Positions 9,092-17,538 of a stretch of DNA of 53,273 bases are shown piece by piece. The notes under the pieces are model-generated. The model worked only from the letters and a program-made list of their open reading frames with translations, was not told the DNA's origin and searched no databases. The stretch is from contig UQQU01000009.1 of assembly GCA_900543325.1 (NCBI GenBank), positions 1 through 53,273 on the forward strand, read 5' to 3'. The position numbers and the translations under genes are program-made. This stretch comes from an uncultured Clostridium sp. (GTDB taxonomy: Bacteria; Bacillota; Clostridia; Clostridiales; Clostridiaceae). Within the stretch, counting starts at the first letter, position 1. Every line of letters starts with the position of its first letter.

Positions 9092-9418
9092 TTAACTTTT
9101 TTCTAGTGCTTTTTCTAATTCACTATAATACTTTAGTGTTTCATCATTACTTTTATCATTGAAAAAAATATAACTATTATCCTTTAACTTAATACCAATA
9201 CAATTTTGATTTTCAAAATAAACATATAATTTACACTTTCCATAACCATTAATGCTGAAGTTCCCAAGATTATATAAATATTATTTTTTTAAAACTAATC
9301 CCTTACTTCTTATGCAAGTACATTCTCTTGCTTCTTCAGTATGCAAACATTGATATTTTATCTTTTTTGGTGCTTCTATTTCTACTGTCTTTTTATCTTT
9401 TAAGTCTTTTTTATCCAT
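9092..9418 (-). pseudogene. Small protein gene with an in-frame stop
   Basis: Two open segments share one frame. The first starts at 9418 after a GGAGTATACAAA leader and encodes 45 residues with a Cys cluster (CLHTEEARECTC). A TAA at 9281-9283 interrupts it. The frame then continues for 62 codons (NLGNFSINGYGKCKLYVYFENQ...) to the stop at 9092-9094. The second part looks like a small beta-rich domain (strand-turn-strand pattern) followed by a helix (DETLKYYSELEKALEK). Together they would give about 107 residues. Because the frame is preserved, a nonsense substitution in one gene is the simplest reading, although two separate small genes remain possible. I do not recognise the family. Confidence 0.55.
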
Positions 9419-9544
9419 TTTGTATACTCCTTAAATATAAATATATTATAATTTTACTTTTACTTATATGTTTTATATTATATAATACTTTTTTATTTAA
9501 GTACATATAATAAAATTAGTAAATTATAGACAAGGAGAAGACAA

Positions 9545-10924
9545 ATGATAAGTTTAATCGGATTAATACTTTCTTTATCACTTATTATGTATTTAGCATA
9601 TAAGGGCTATTCTACTATAATTACTGCCCCTATTGTAGGACTATTAACTTTATTAATTTCACTTGGTCTTAATAGTCACTTAATGGCTAATTATACAGAA
9701 GTTTATATGAGTGGATTTGCTAACTTTGTAAAAAACTATTTCCCTTTATTCTTAACTGGAGCTATTTTTGCAAAGTTAATAGATGAAGTGGGTTATGGTA
9801 AATCTATAGCATCATTTATTACAACAAAACTAGGAAAAGATAAAGCAATTCTTGCCATTGTTCTATCAGGAGCACTTTTAACATATGGAGGCGTCTCTTT
9901 ATTTGTTGTTGCTTTTATATTATATCCATTGGCAAATATTTTGTTTAAAGAAGCAGATATACCTAAAAGACTTATACCAGGAACTATTGCTTTAGGTGCA
10001 TTTACTTTTACAATGACAGCTATGCCAGGTTCACCTGAAATTCAAAATGTTATACCAATGAGCTATTTCGGTACAGATACATTTGCAGCACCATTAATAG
10101 GTATAACAGCAAGCATTATTATGTTTACTTTAGGTATGCTATGGCTTACAAGAAGAGCGAAAAAAGCAAGAGATAATGGTGAAGGATATGGAAATCATAC
10201 TGATACAAATAAAATTGATTCTAATGAAAATTTACCTAATATAATTGTATCTATTATACCTATTTTAATAATATTTATTACTAACTTTACACTTTCAAAA
10301 TTTTATTATCCTAATATAGATGGAAGTTATTTAAGTCAATATGATATTACATTAGATAAAGTTTCTGGAACATGGAGTGTAATAATCGCTATAGTAATTT
10401 CAATAATTTATATTATATTATTAAATTATAAGAAACTTAAAAATTTAAATAATACACTTAGCGATGGAGTTAAGAATTCTTTTCTTCCTTTATTAAATTC
10501 TAGTGCTATAGTTGGATATGGTAGTATAATTAAGGCATTGCCTATTTTCACCTCAATACAAACTAGTATTATGAATATTTCTTCTAATCCAATTATTTCA
10601 GAAGCTATTTCTGTAAATATAATTTGTGGTCTTACAGCCTCTGCATCTGGTGGATTAGGAATAACATTATCTGCCCTTGCTCCAACATTTGTTGAAATGA
10701 GTCAAAAATTATCTATTTCCCCGGAAATACTTCATAGAATTGCCTCTTTATCTTCAGGTGGATTAGACACACTACCACATAATGGAGCTGTTATAACTAC
10801 TTTAGCTATTTGTGGATTAACTCATAAAGAAAGCTATAAAGATATATTTGTAACATCTGTTGTTATACCTATTTTTACTACAATAATTATAGTAGCAACG
10901 GTTTCTATAAAGTTTGCTTTCTAA
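9545..10924 (+). CDS. GntP family permease (organic acid/proton symporter)
   Basis: Integral membrane transporter of 459 residues with about 12-14 hydrophobic segments, matching the GntP/gluconate symporter family. Typical segments are the early PLFLTGAIFAKLIDEVGYGKSIA, the internal TYGGVSLFVVAFILYPLA, TAMPGSPEIQNVIP and the late SGGLDTLPHNGAVITTL. Relatives move gluconate, D-serine, glycerate, citrate-like acids or 3-hydroxybutyrate, so the substrate cannot be read from sequence. No catabolic gene is adjacent. The start follows AAGGAGAAG at good spacing. It is monocistronic and ends at a bidirectional terminator shared with the convergent sugar ABC genes. Confidence 0.88.
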   Translation: MISLIGLILSLSLIMYLAYKGYSTIITAPIVGLLTLLISLGLNSHLMANYTEVYMSGFANFVKNYFPLFLTGAIFAKLIDEVGYGKSIASFITTKLGKDKAILAIVLSGALLTYGGVSLFVVAFILYPLANILFKEADIPKRLIPGTIALGAFTFTMTAMPGSPEIQNVIPMSYFGTDTFAAPLIGITASIIMFTLGMLWLTRRAKKARDNGEGYGNHTDTNKIDSNENLPNIIVSIIPILIIFITNFTLSKFYYPNIDGSYLSQYDITLDKVSGTWSVIIAIVISIIYIILLNYKKLKNLNNTLSDGVKNSFLPLLNSSAIVGYGSIIKALPIFTSIQTSIMNISSNPIISEAISVNIICGLTASASGGLGITLSALAPTFVEMSQKLSISPEILHRIASLSSGGLDTLPHNGAVITTLAICGLTHKESYKDIFVTSVVIPIFTTIIIVATVSIKFAF

Positions 10925-10948
10925 TAAAAATATTAAATTATAATAAAA

Positions 10949-10988
10949 AAATCTCTATTTATTAATAGATTTCAATAAATAGAGATTT
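10949..10988. terminator. Bidirectional terminator
   Basis: A perfect 15-bp stem (10949-10963 with 10974-10988, AAATCTCTATTTATT and complement) with A- and T-runs on either side, placed between convergent genes ending at 10924 and 11001. Confidence 0.85.
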
Positions 10989-11000
10989 ATTTTTTATTAT

Positions 11001-11876
11001 TTATCCTTTTACAGCTCCAGCTGCAATACCTTCTATAATATGCTTTTGACAAACTAAATAGAAGATTACTATTGGTATAATAGCAAGAACTAAAACAGCC
11101 ATCATAGCCCCCATATCAACAGCACCATATCCACCACGTAAATATTGTACAGCCATAGGTAATGTTTTGTAATCTGAACCTAAAACTAAAGTAGGAAGTA
11201 AATAATCATTCCATATCCACATTACATTTAAAATAGCTATTGTAATAGATATTGGTTTTAATAATGGTAATACTATTAAGAAAAATGTTTGTATTGGATT
11301 ACATCCATCTATCATAGCCGCTTCTTCAATATCTATAGGAATTGATTTAACAAATCCACTAAACATAAATACAGAAAGTCCAGATCCGAACCCAAGATAT
11401 ATTATTATAATTCCAAGAGGATTATCTAAATTTAACATATTGGCTATTTTGCTCATTGTAAACATAACCATTTGGAATGGTACTATCATAGAAAATACAA
11501 ACAAGTAATATAAAGAGCTTGTAACTTTTGATTTTACCCTTGTGATATACCAAGCTGTCATTGATGTAAATAAAATAATTACAGCTGTTGAGCATATGGT
11601 TATAAATACAGACAATCCAAAGGCAGAAATAAATCCTGTCTTCTCTATACCATTTATATAGTTATCTAATCCTGAAAAAGTTGTTGAATTTGGTAAAGCA
11701 AAAGGTGTCCTACTTATATATAATTTACCTTTAAATGAATTGTATAATACTATAAATATCGGTGCTAAAAATAGTACTGATAAAACTATTAAAATAATAT
11801 AAAGAAATATATTATTTTTCTTTTTAGGAGTATATCTTAATTCTGTATCCTTTTTAGTATTTAATTTTGCTTCCAT
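11001..11876 (-). CDS. Carbohydrate ABC transporter permease (MalG/UgpE type)
   Basis: Inner-membrane permease of 291 residues with six predicted helices. The ATPase-contacting EAA loop reads EEAAMIDGCNPIQTFFLIVLPLL. The N-terminus TPKKKNNIFLYIILIVLSVLFLAPIF is typical of the MalG/CUT1 subfamily. It overlaps the end of the MalF-type gene by one base, so the pair is translationally coupled. With the upstream binding protein it forms a CUT1 importer for oligosaccharides or glycerol-phosphate-like substrates. No ATPase gene follows, so a shared MsmX/MsmK-like ATPase encoded elsewhere would have to power it. Confidence 0.92.
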   Translation of the reverse strand: MEAKLNTKKDTELRYTPKKKNNIFLYIILIVLSVLFLAPIFIVLYNSFKGKLYISRTPFALPNSTTFSGLDNYINGIEKTGFISAFGLSVFITICSTAVIILFTSMTAWYITRVKSKVTSSLYYLFVFSMIVPFQMVMFTMSKIANMLNLDNPLGIIIIYLGFGSGLSVFMFSGFVKSIPIDIEEAAMIDGCNPIQTFFLIVLPLLKPISITIAILNVMWIWNDYLLPTLVLGSDYKTLPMAVQYLRGGYGAVDMGAMMAVLVLAIIPIVIFYLVCQKHIIEGIAAGAVKG

Positions 11877-12718
11877 TAATTTTCAACCTCCTTCTTTCTA
11901 GTAATACTTAATTGAAGTAACATTATTACTGCCACTATTAAGAAGAATATTACTGCTTTTGCCTGTCCTACTCCTTCTGAACCTACTTTATTATAGAATG
12001 TCTTATATATATCTAAAGCAAGCATGGCTGTCTTTCCACCTGGTGCCCCATCAGTTAATGCTAAGTTTTGGTCAAATAATTTAAACGCATTTGACATAGT
12101 TAAGAAAAGACATATAGTTATTGATGGCATAACTAGTGGAATTGTAATTTTTCTCAAAGTCATCCATTTAGATGCTCCATCAATTTTGGCACTTTCTATC
12201 AACTCTCCTGGTATATTTTGAATACCTGCAATATATATAATCATCATATATCCAATTTGTTGCCAGTTGAGTAAAATAACTAATCCCCAAAATCCATACT
12301 TAGGATCATATGTTAAATTAACCCCAAAATAATTAAGGATTCCATTTAAAATTATTAACCATATATAGCCTAAAACTATTCCTCCAATTAAATTAGGCAT
12401 AAAAAATACAGTTCTAAATATGTTAGTACCTTTTAATTTTCTAGTTAAAAGATATGCTAATGCAAATGCAAATACATTAACAGTTATAACTGATACAATA
12501 ACAAATTTAGTTGTAAAAATTAAAGCATTAATAAATTCTGGACTTGAAAATGCCTTCCTATAGTTATCTAATCCTACAAATGTTGCATTAGTTACAGTAG
12601 TAAATTTAGTAAAAGATAAATATATTCCCATTATAAATGGTACTAAAAATGCTATTGCAAAAGCTATTAATGTAGGTAATGCAAATAACCAAAAATATTT
12701 TTTCATACTCTTTTGCAT
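11876..12718 (-). CDS. Carbohydrate ABC transporter permease (MalF/UgpA type)
   Basis: Permease of 280 residues with six helices and the EAA loop ESAKIDGASKWMTLRKITIPL. It matches the MalF/UgpA half of CUT1 sugar importers and pairs with the overlapping MalG-type gene. The start follows a GGGGAAGAGAATATG context. The gene is separated from the upstream solute-binding protein gene by 130 bp that hold a hairpin, an arrangement that usually lowers permease expression relative to binding protein. Substrate is not determinable from the permease. Confidence 0.92.
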   Translation of the reverse strand: MQKSMKKYFWLFALPTLIAFAIAFLVPFIMGIYLSFTKFTTVTNATFVGLDNYRKAFSSPEFINALIFTTKFVIVSVITVNVFAFALAYLLTRKLKGTNIFRTVFFMPNLIGGIVLGYIWLIILNGILNYFGVNLTYDPKYGFWGLVILLNWQQIGYMMIIYIAGIQNIPGELIESAKIDGASKWMTLRKITIPLVMPSITICLFLTMSNAFKLFDQNLALTDGAPGGKTAMLALDIYKTFYNKVGSEGVGQAKAVIFFLIVAVIMLLQLSITRKKEVEN

Positions 12719-12809
12719 ATTCTCTTCCCCCCATACAAAATTATATTTATATTATGTTATTAACTATTTCATTTTTTCTTTATGTCTATAGCCTAATATA
12801 TTTAATATT

Positions 12810-12840
12810 AAAGGCAGCACATATTCATATGCCGCCTTTA
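12810..12840 (-). terminator. Intercistronic hairpin between binding protein and permeases
   Basis: On the minus strand AAAGGCGGCATAT and ATATGTGCTGCCTTT pair with a small bulge, eight bases after the binding-protein stop, then AATATTAAA without a strong T-tract. It is probably a leaky terminator or 3' stabiliser that leaves the binding protein mRNA more abundant than the permease mRNA. Confidence 0.6.
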
Positions 12841-12848
12841 TTTAAATA

Positions 12849-14234
12849 TTATTCGGCCTTTTCAGCCTTCCAAGAATCCTTTACAGTTTGTACAACATAA
12901 TCCCAATCTTGAGTACCTTGAACATATTCAAGTAAAGCACCAGCAAAAGTATCTTTAAAGTTTTGGCTTGGGAATGCTTGGAATGTCCATTTAACTGTTT
13001 GTAAATTTTCCTTTTCCATCCAGTTTATAACTTCTTTTGATAATGGATCTGCAGGCTTTTCATCATCATTAAATGTATCAAATGGAGCAATAAATCCTAA
13101 ATCTCCACTAACATAACCTTTTCCTGTATCACTTGTAAATAACCAGTTTATAAAATCAATAGAAGCTTGTTGCTTTTCTTCAGAAACTTGACTATTAATA
13201 GCTAAATAGTTCTCTGTACCAATGCAAAGTCCTTGATTTTCTTCACCAGCTATACCTGTATATATTGGTAGGAATTTAATATTTTCCTCTTTAACAGTGT
13301 TACCATCTATACCGTTAATTTGTGACCAAGCCCAGTTACCATTTTGAACCATAGCACAATCACCTAAAGCAAATTCTGCCATTGAATCATCAACACTCTT
13401 ATTTCCTAAAACACCTTTTTCTGAAACAGAATTATCAGTATATAAGTCATATATATTTTTGAAGTTTTTATTATATTTGAATTCAATTTCATTTGCATCT
13501 AAACCTGCTTGAAGAACGTCTCCACTTTCCCCTGCGTTATCTTTAAATTCATAATATAATGGTAAGTTTGCTAAATGTGTTTCCCATCTCCATGCATTAC
13601 CTGCAGCCATTGATGTTGATGCAAATACACCTTCAATTCCAAGCTTATCTTTATTATCTTGCATATCCTCAACTACAGCCTTTAATTTATCAAAATTATT
13701 AATATCTTCTATAGAATTAACATCTGTTGATTTACCTTCTAATGCAAAATATTTTTGCATTATCTCATCATTATATATAATTCCATATCCTTCAACAGCA
13801 TATGGGATACCATATACACCGTCTCCACTTGTAACAGCTAAGCTCTTGTCAAGTAAATGTCCATAAAGTTCTGTATCTTTTAAGTCTAAACAATAATCTT
13901 TCCAAGATTGATATCCAACTGGACCATTAATTTGGAATATTGTTGGAGCATCTTTCTTTGCTATTTCTGATTTTAATGTTTGCTCATAAGTACCACTTGC
14001 AGCTGTTTCAACTTTCACTTTTACACCAGTTTCAGATTCATAATCTTCAGCAATCTTCTTATATACATCTGCAATTTCTGGTTTGAAGTTTAAAAAGTAA
14101 ATTTCTTCTGTAGCAGATTTTCCTGTACCTTCTTCTGTGGAATTACTTGTAGTCTCCTTGCTTCCACATCCTACAAATGCACTTGCAACTAGAGTTGTTG
14201 TAAGGGCAATAGCTAATAGTTTTTTAATCTTCAT
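12849..14234 (-). CDS. Extracellular sugar-binding lipoprotein (ABC, family 1)
   Basis: Solute-binding protein of 461 residues with lipoprotein signal MKIKKLLAIALTTTLVASAFVGCGS (lipid-modified Cys about 23), then a Ser/Thr/Glu linker. The mature part follows the family 1 pattern: EIYFLNFKPEIADVYKKIAEDYESETGVKVKVETAASGTYEQTL near the N-terminus, an internal QNGNWAWSQING segment and a C-terminal WLFTSDTGKGYV. It captures a carbohydrate outside the membrane for the two permeases downstream. The start follows a GGGAGAGGG site. A catabolite-control-like operator overlaps the promoter. Substrate unknown; no glycosidase lies nearby. Confidence 0.92.
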   Translation of the reverse strand: MKIKKLLAIALTTTLVASAFVGCGSKETTSNSTEEGTGKSATEEIYFLNFKPEIADVYKKIAEDYESETGVKVKVETAASGTYEQTLKSEIAKKDAPTIFQINGPVGYQSWKDYCLDLKDTELYGHLLDKSLAVTSGDGVYGIPYAVEGYGIIYNDEIMQKYFALEGKSTDVNSIEDINNFDKLKAVVEDMQDNKDKLGIEGVFASTSMAAGNAWRWETHLANLPLYYEFKDNAGESGDVLQAGLDANEIEFKYNKNFKNIYDLYTDNSVSEKGVLGNKSVDDSMAEFALGDCAMVQNGNWAWSQINGIDGNTVKEENIKFLPIYTGIAGEENQGLCIGTENYLAINSQVSEEKQQASIDFINWLFTSDTGKGYVSGDLGFIAPFDTFNDDEKPADPLSKEVINWMEKENLQTVKWTFQAFPSQNFKDTFAGALLEYVQGTQDWDYVVQTVKDSWKAEKAE

Positions 14235-14296
14235 AAAATTCCCTCTCCCTTAAATGAATTACTTCTATATAAATTTTTATAGTAAAACTATAATTT

Positions 14297-14326
14297 ATTA
14301 TATAAACATTTTTAAACATATTGAAA
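14297..14326 (-). promoter_or_regulatory. Sigma-A-type promoter of the sugar ABC operon
   Basis: On the minus strand TTTCAA (14321-14326) and TATAAT (14297-14302) are separated by 18 bases, about 60 bases before the binding-protein start. The weak -35 is embedded in the cre/LacI-like operator. Confidence 0.55.
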
Positions 14327-14335
14327 CCGTTTCCT
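14321..14335. promoter_or_regulatory. CcpA cre / LacI-family operator
   Basis: TTGAAACCGTTTCCT matches the cre consensus WTGNAANCGNWNNCW at every defined position and contains the exact dyad GAAAC-C-GTTTC. It covers the -35 box of the sugar ABC promoter, a repressing position. CcpA or a local-type LacI regulator could bind it; no LacI gene is in the window. Confidence 0.7.
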
Positions 14336-14560
14336 GTTAAATACAAAAAACTATACCCTTCTTCATTTACATTTTTTTACTCTACAATATTATTTTATAT
14401 TATTTGTTTATCCTCTTCAATATTTTTCCATTTTTTATTGTAATTTTATAAGTTTATTACTTTAAATTAAATCTATTTTTCTAATTAATAACTTTTCTTT
14501 CTTTATTTTAATATTTTAGTATTAAACCTTTTCATTTTGACTATTTCGAAATTTATAGTT

Positions 14561-14607
14561 ATAACAAAAAAATCCTCAAAATTTATTTTTGAGGATTTTT
14601 TTGTTAT
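14561..14607 (-). terminator. Intrinsic terminator of the btu/cobQ operon
   Basis: A perfect 21-bp stem (14561-14581 with 14587-14607) with a T-run inside its 3' half on the minus strand. The cobQ stop codon at 14604-14606 lies inside the stem. By symmetry it would also stop plus-strand transcription. Confidence 0.85.
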
Positions 14608-16094
14608 TCTATACTTATTGCTCTTTTAATATCTATATTTTCTTCAAATATTTTTGCTAACTCATCATATTGTTCCAATTTATATTTTTTATAATCAATA
14701 ATATTATTCTGTAAATTATTCAGACCTTTCTCTTCTCTTATATTATTAATTAAAGTTAAAAGAAAATCTCCTTCATCAAAAACACCGTGCAAGTAAGTTC
14801 CAAAAACATTTGTTTTATTATTATATACCCCTAATATTTCCTCGTTTTCACCTTTTATAAATATGTTTTCTTTACTTCTTACTTTTGTTAAACCATTATG
14901 AATTTCATAACCACTTACATCTAATCCAATACATTTTTTTAGTATATCACAACTTCCAACAATTGTTCCTTTAATTTGTTTTGTTCTTTTTTCTTTATTA
15001 AAAATTGTATCTATATCTAAAAATCCAAAACCATTCTCACAAGTAACTTCTCCTTCAATTCCTTGTGGATCATCTATTTTATTACCAAGCATCTGATATC
15101 CACCACAAATACCAAAAATAATTTTTTCCTTATTATGTAATTCCTTAATTTTATTAAATATACCATTTTCCTTAATATGCCTTAAATCACTTATAGTATT
15201 TTTAGTTCCTGGTATAATTAATAAATCTGGTTCATTTATATCTTCTGCTCTATCTATATATCTTACAGTAATATCTTTTATTCTTTCTAAATTATTAAAA
15301 TCAGTAAAGTTTGACATATGTGGCAATCTTATAACTGCTATATCTAATCCAGTAACACCTTTATTTTTTATTCTTTCTGTAACACTATCTTCATCTTCTA
15401 TATCTAATTTATAATAAGGTAATACTCCAAGTACAGGTACTTTTACTATTTCTTCTAGTTGCTTCATTGCATCTTTGAAATAATCAACATTACCTCTAAA
15501 TTTATTTATTATTACACCTTTTACACGTTTTCTTTCATCATCCTCTAGAAGCATTAATGTGCCTAAAACAGAGGCAAAAACTCCACCCCTATCTATATCT
15601 GCAACTAATATTACATCTGCATCTGCTGCTTTTGCCATTGACATATTTGCTATATCAGTTTCTCTTAAATTAATTTCAGCACAGCTACCTGATCCTTCTA
15701 ATATCATAACTTCATAATCTTTTGAAAAATTATCAAAAGTTTCTTTAACAATTTTTTTAAGTTCTTTATTTAACTCTTTATACTTATAAGCATCCATAGT
15801 GCAATGAATTTTTCCATTAACAATAACTTGTGTTTTATTATTTCCACTAGGTTTTAATAATACAGGGTTCATATATGCCATAGGCTTTAAACCACAAGCT
15901 TCAGCTTGTACAACCTGTGCTCTTCCCATTTCTAAGCCATCTTCAGTTACATAAGAATTTAATGATATATTTAATGCTTTAAATGGAGCTACCTTAAAAC
16001 CTTTATTTTTATAATATCTACATAATGCTGTTGCTACTGTACTTTTGCCTACACCTGAAGCTGTCCCTAAAACCATTATCTTATTCATTTTCAC
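14604..16094 (-). CDS. cobQ: Cobyric acid synthase (CbiP/CobQ)
   Basis: Glutamine-dependent amidotransferase of 496 residues that amidates four peripheral carboxylates of adenosylcobyrinic a,c-diamide to give cobyric acid. The N-terminal P-loop-like GTASGVGKSTVATALCR, the central LEGSGSCAEINLRETDIANM block and the C-terminal class I-type glutaminase elements are all present: FGICGGYQMLG with the nucleophile Cys near 332, and GTYLHGVFDE with the catalytic His. It is last in the riboswitch-controlled operon and overlaps the upstream ATP-pyrophosphatase gene by 14 bp. CbiA and ring-building genes are not in this window. Confidence 0.95.
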   Translation of the reverse strand: MKMNKIMVLGTASGVGKSTVATALCRYYKNKGFKVAPFKALNISLNSYVTEDGLEMGRAQVVQAEACGLKPMAYMNPVLLKPSGNNKTQVIVNGKIHCTMDAYKYKELNKELKKIVKETFDNFSKDYEVMILEGSGSCAEINLRETDIANMSMAKAADADVILVADIDRGGVFASVLGTLMLLEDDERKRVKGVIINKFRGNVDYFKDAMKQLEEIVKVPVLGVLPYYKLDIEDEDSVTERIKNKGVTGLDIAVIRLPHMSNFTDFNNLERIKDITVRYIDRAEDINEPDLLIIPGTKNTISDLRHIKENGIFNKIKELHNKEKIIFGICGGYQMLGNKIDDPQGIEGEVTCENGFGFLDIDTIFNKEKRTKQIKGTIVGSCDILKKCIGLDVSGYEIHNGLTKVRSKENIFIKGENEEILGVYNNKTNVFGTYLHGVFDEGDFLLTLINNIREEKGLNNLQNNIIDYKKYKLEQYDELAKIFEENIDIKRAISIE

Positions 16095-16743
16095 TGTCCT
16101 TTACATCTAAGAAACCATAGGTTTCATTTTTAATAACATTTAAGCGTTGAAATTTAATTGGATATTTAAATATTGGGCCATCATATACAAAGGTATGATA
16201 TTCTCCATTTTCTCCACAGGCATCTGAACCTGTTTCTTTTATATCATCAACTACTTCTCTTGTTAAAACTTTTCCTAAGAAATCTTCTCCCATACATTCA
16301 AGCTTTACATTTTTTATTACTGTTTTAAAACCACTATCTATAAATTCATAAACTAACTCTTCTCTATTTTCTTGCCATAAAGGAAAATTTGCTTCTACTC
16401 CTGCTTCATTACACCTTGCAGTACACCACTCTCTATGTGGTTCTAAATCTATATCTCCAAATACACATAAATCAATTCCTAATCTATCTTTGGCTTTAAT
16501 TAATGCTTCAGTAAATTTCTCTTCATAATTATTCCCCTTAGTTTCTACTAATATCAAAGGAATATTTAATGATTTAGATACTTCCTTTATTAAACTTTCA
16601 GGAATTCCATGGAACCAAGATCTATTTTCTTCTTTATTTACTGTTACAAGTAAAGCTGCTGGGGTATTCCCCTTCTTTATCATTCTATATAATGCTAAAG
16701 TACTATCTTTTCCACAGCTATATGACATTATAAACTTCTTCAT
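16081..16743 (-). CDS. Dph6-related ATP pyrophosphatase in the B12 operon
   Basis: Protein of 220 residues of the diphthine-ammonia-ligase-like (MJ0570/Dph6) adenine nucleotide alpha-hydrolase family. The PP-loop is SCGKDSTLALYRM (near residue 9). Family hallmarks GDIDLEPHREWCTARC and DACGENGEYHTFVYDGP are intact. Dph6 makes an amide from a carboxylate, ATP and ammonia, but bacteria have no diphthamide, so the bacterial role is different and unknown. It is 28 bp downstream of btuD and overlaps cobQ, which also forms amides. A role in corrinoid side-chain amidation or salvage is a reasonable inference from context only. Confidence 0.85.
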   Translation of the reverse strand: MKKFIMSYSCGKDSTLALYRMIKKGNTPAALLVTVNKEENRSWFHGIPESLIKEVSKSLNIPLILVETKGNNYEEKFTEALIKAKDRLGIDLCVFGDIDLEPHREWCTARCNEAGVEANFPLWQENREELVYEFIDSGFKTVIKNVKLECMGEDFLGKVLTREVVDDIKETGSDACGENGEYHTFVYDGPIFKYPIKFQRLNVIKNETYGFLDVKDSENE

Positions 16744-16771
16744 AGAATACCACCTCTTATTAATTAAATAA

Positions 16772-17527
16772 CTACTTCCACTTCTCTAAAGCATCAATCA
16801 TGAATCCTTTTACATCTACTCCATAAACTTCTTTCAACTTTTCTCCACTTAATACTTCTTTAGGAGTTCCTGAACTAATAATTTTACCATCAGTCATCAT
16901 TACTACTTTCTCACCAAAAGTTTGAACTAAGTTTAAGTCATGTAATACAGCAACAACAATTTTATTATTTTCTTTGGTCCATTTATTTAGATAATCTAAT
17001 ATTTCTATTTGACATTTTAAATCTAAGTGATTTGTAGGCTCATCTAAAAGAATTACATCTGGGTCCTGTGCAAAGGCTCTAGCTAAATACACTCTTTGTA
17101 ATTGTCCTCCTGATAATTCACTTATTAATTTATCTTTAATATCTATTAACCCTACATTAGCTATACTTTTAAGAATTATTTCATCATCTTCTTTATTTAT
17201 CCTTGAAAATACTCCTTTTAAATGTGCATATCTTCCTAAAGCTACTGTTTCATAAACTGTATATGGGAAATATATATTGCTAGCTTGAGTCATTAATGCA
17301 ACATTCTTTGCTAAATCTTTTCTATTTAATTTACTAATTTCCTTTGAATCAAGCTTCACACTTCCCTTATACTCTAATAAATTAGCAATTGATTTTAAAA
17401 GAGTACTTTTACCACAGCCATTAGGTCCAACTATACAAAGATTATTTCCACGTTCAACACTAAAGCTTACACCTTTAACAACTTCTTTATTGTCATATCC
17501 ACATCTAACTTCCTTTATTTCTAGCAT
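16772..17527 (-). CDS. btuD: Corrinoid ABC transporter ATP-binding protein BtuD
   Basis: ATPase subunit of 251 residues. Walker A is GPNGCGKST (34-42), the signature LSGGQLQRVYLARA, Walker B VILLDEPTNHLD and the switch His is in VAVLHDLNL. It belongs to the FecE/BtuD group that partners FecCD-type permeases. It lies 11 bp after btuC in the operon btuF-btuC-btuD. Siderophore importers have the same architecture, but the cobalamin riboswitch upstream and cobQ downstream make corrinoid the likely cargo. Confidence 0.92.
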   Translation of the reverse strand: MLEIKEVRCGYDNKEVVKGVSFSVERGNNLCIVGPNGCGKSTLLKSIANLLEYKGSVKLDSKEISKLNRKDLAKNVALMTQASNIYFPYTVYETVALGRYAHLKGVFSRINKEDDEIILKSIANVGLIDIKDKLISELSGGQLQRVYLARAFAQDPDVILLDEPTNHLDLKCQIEILDYLNKWTKENNKIVVAVLHDLNLVQTFGEKVVMMTDGKIISSGTPKEVLSGEKLKEVYGVDVKGFMIDALEKWK

Positions 17528-17538
17528 TAAAACATCTC

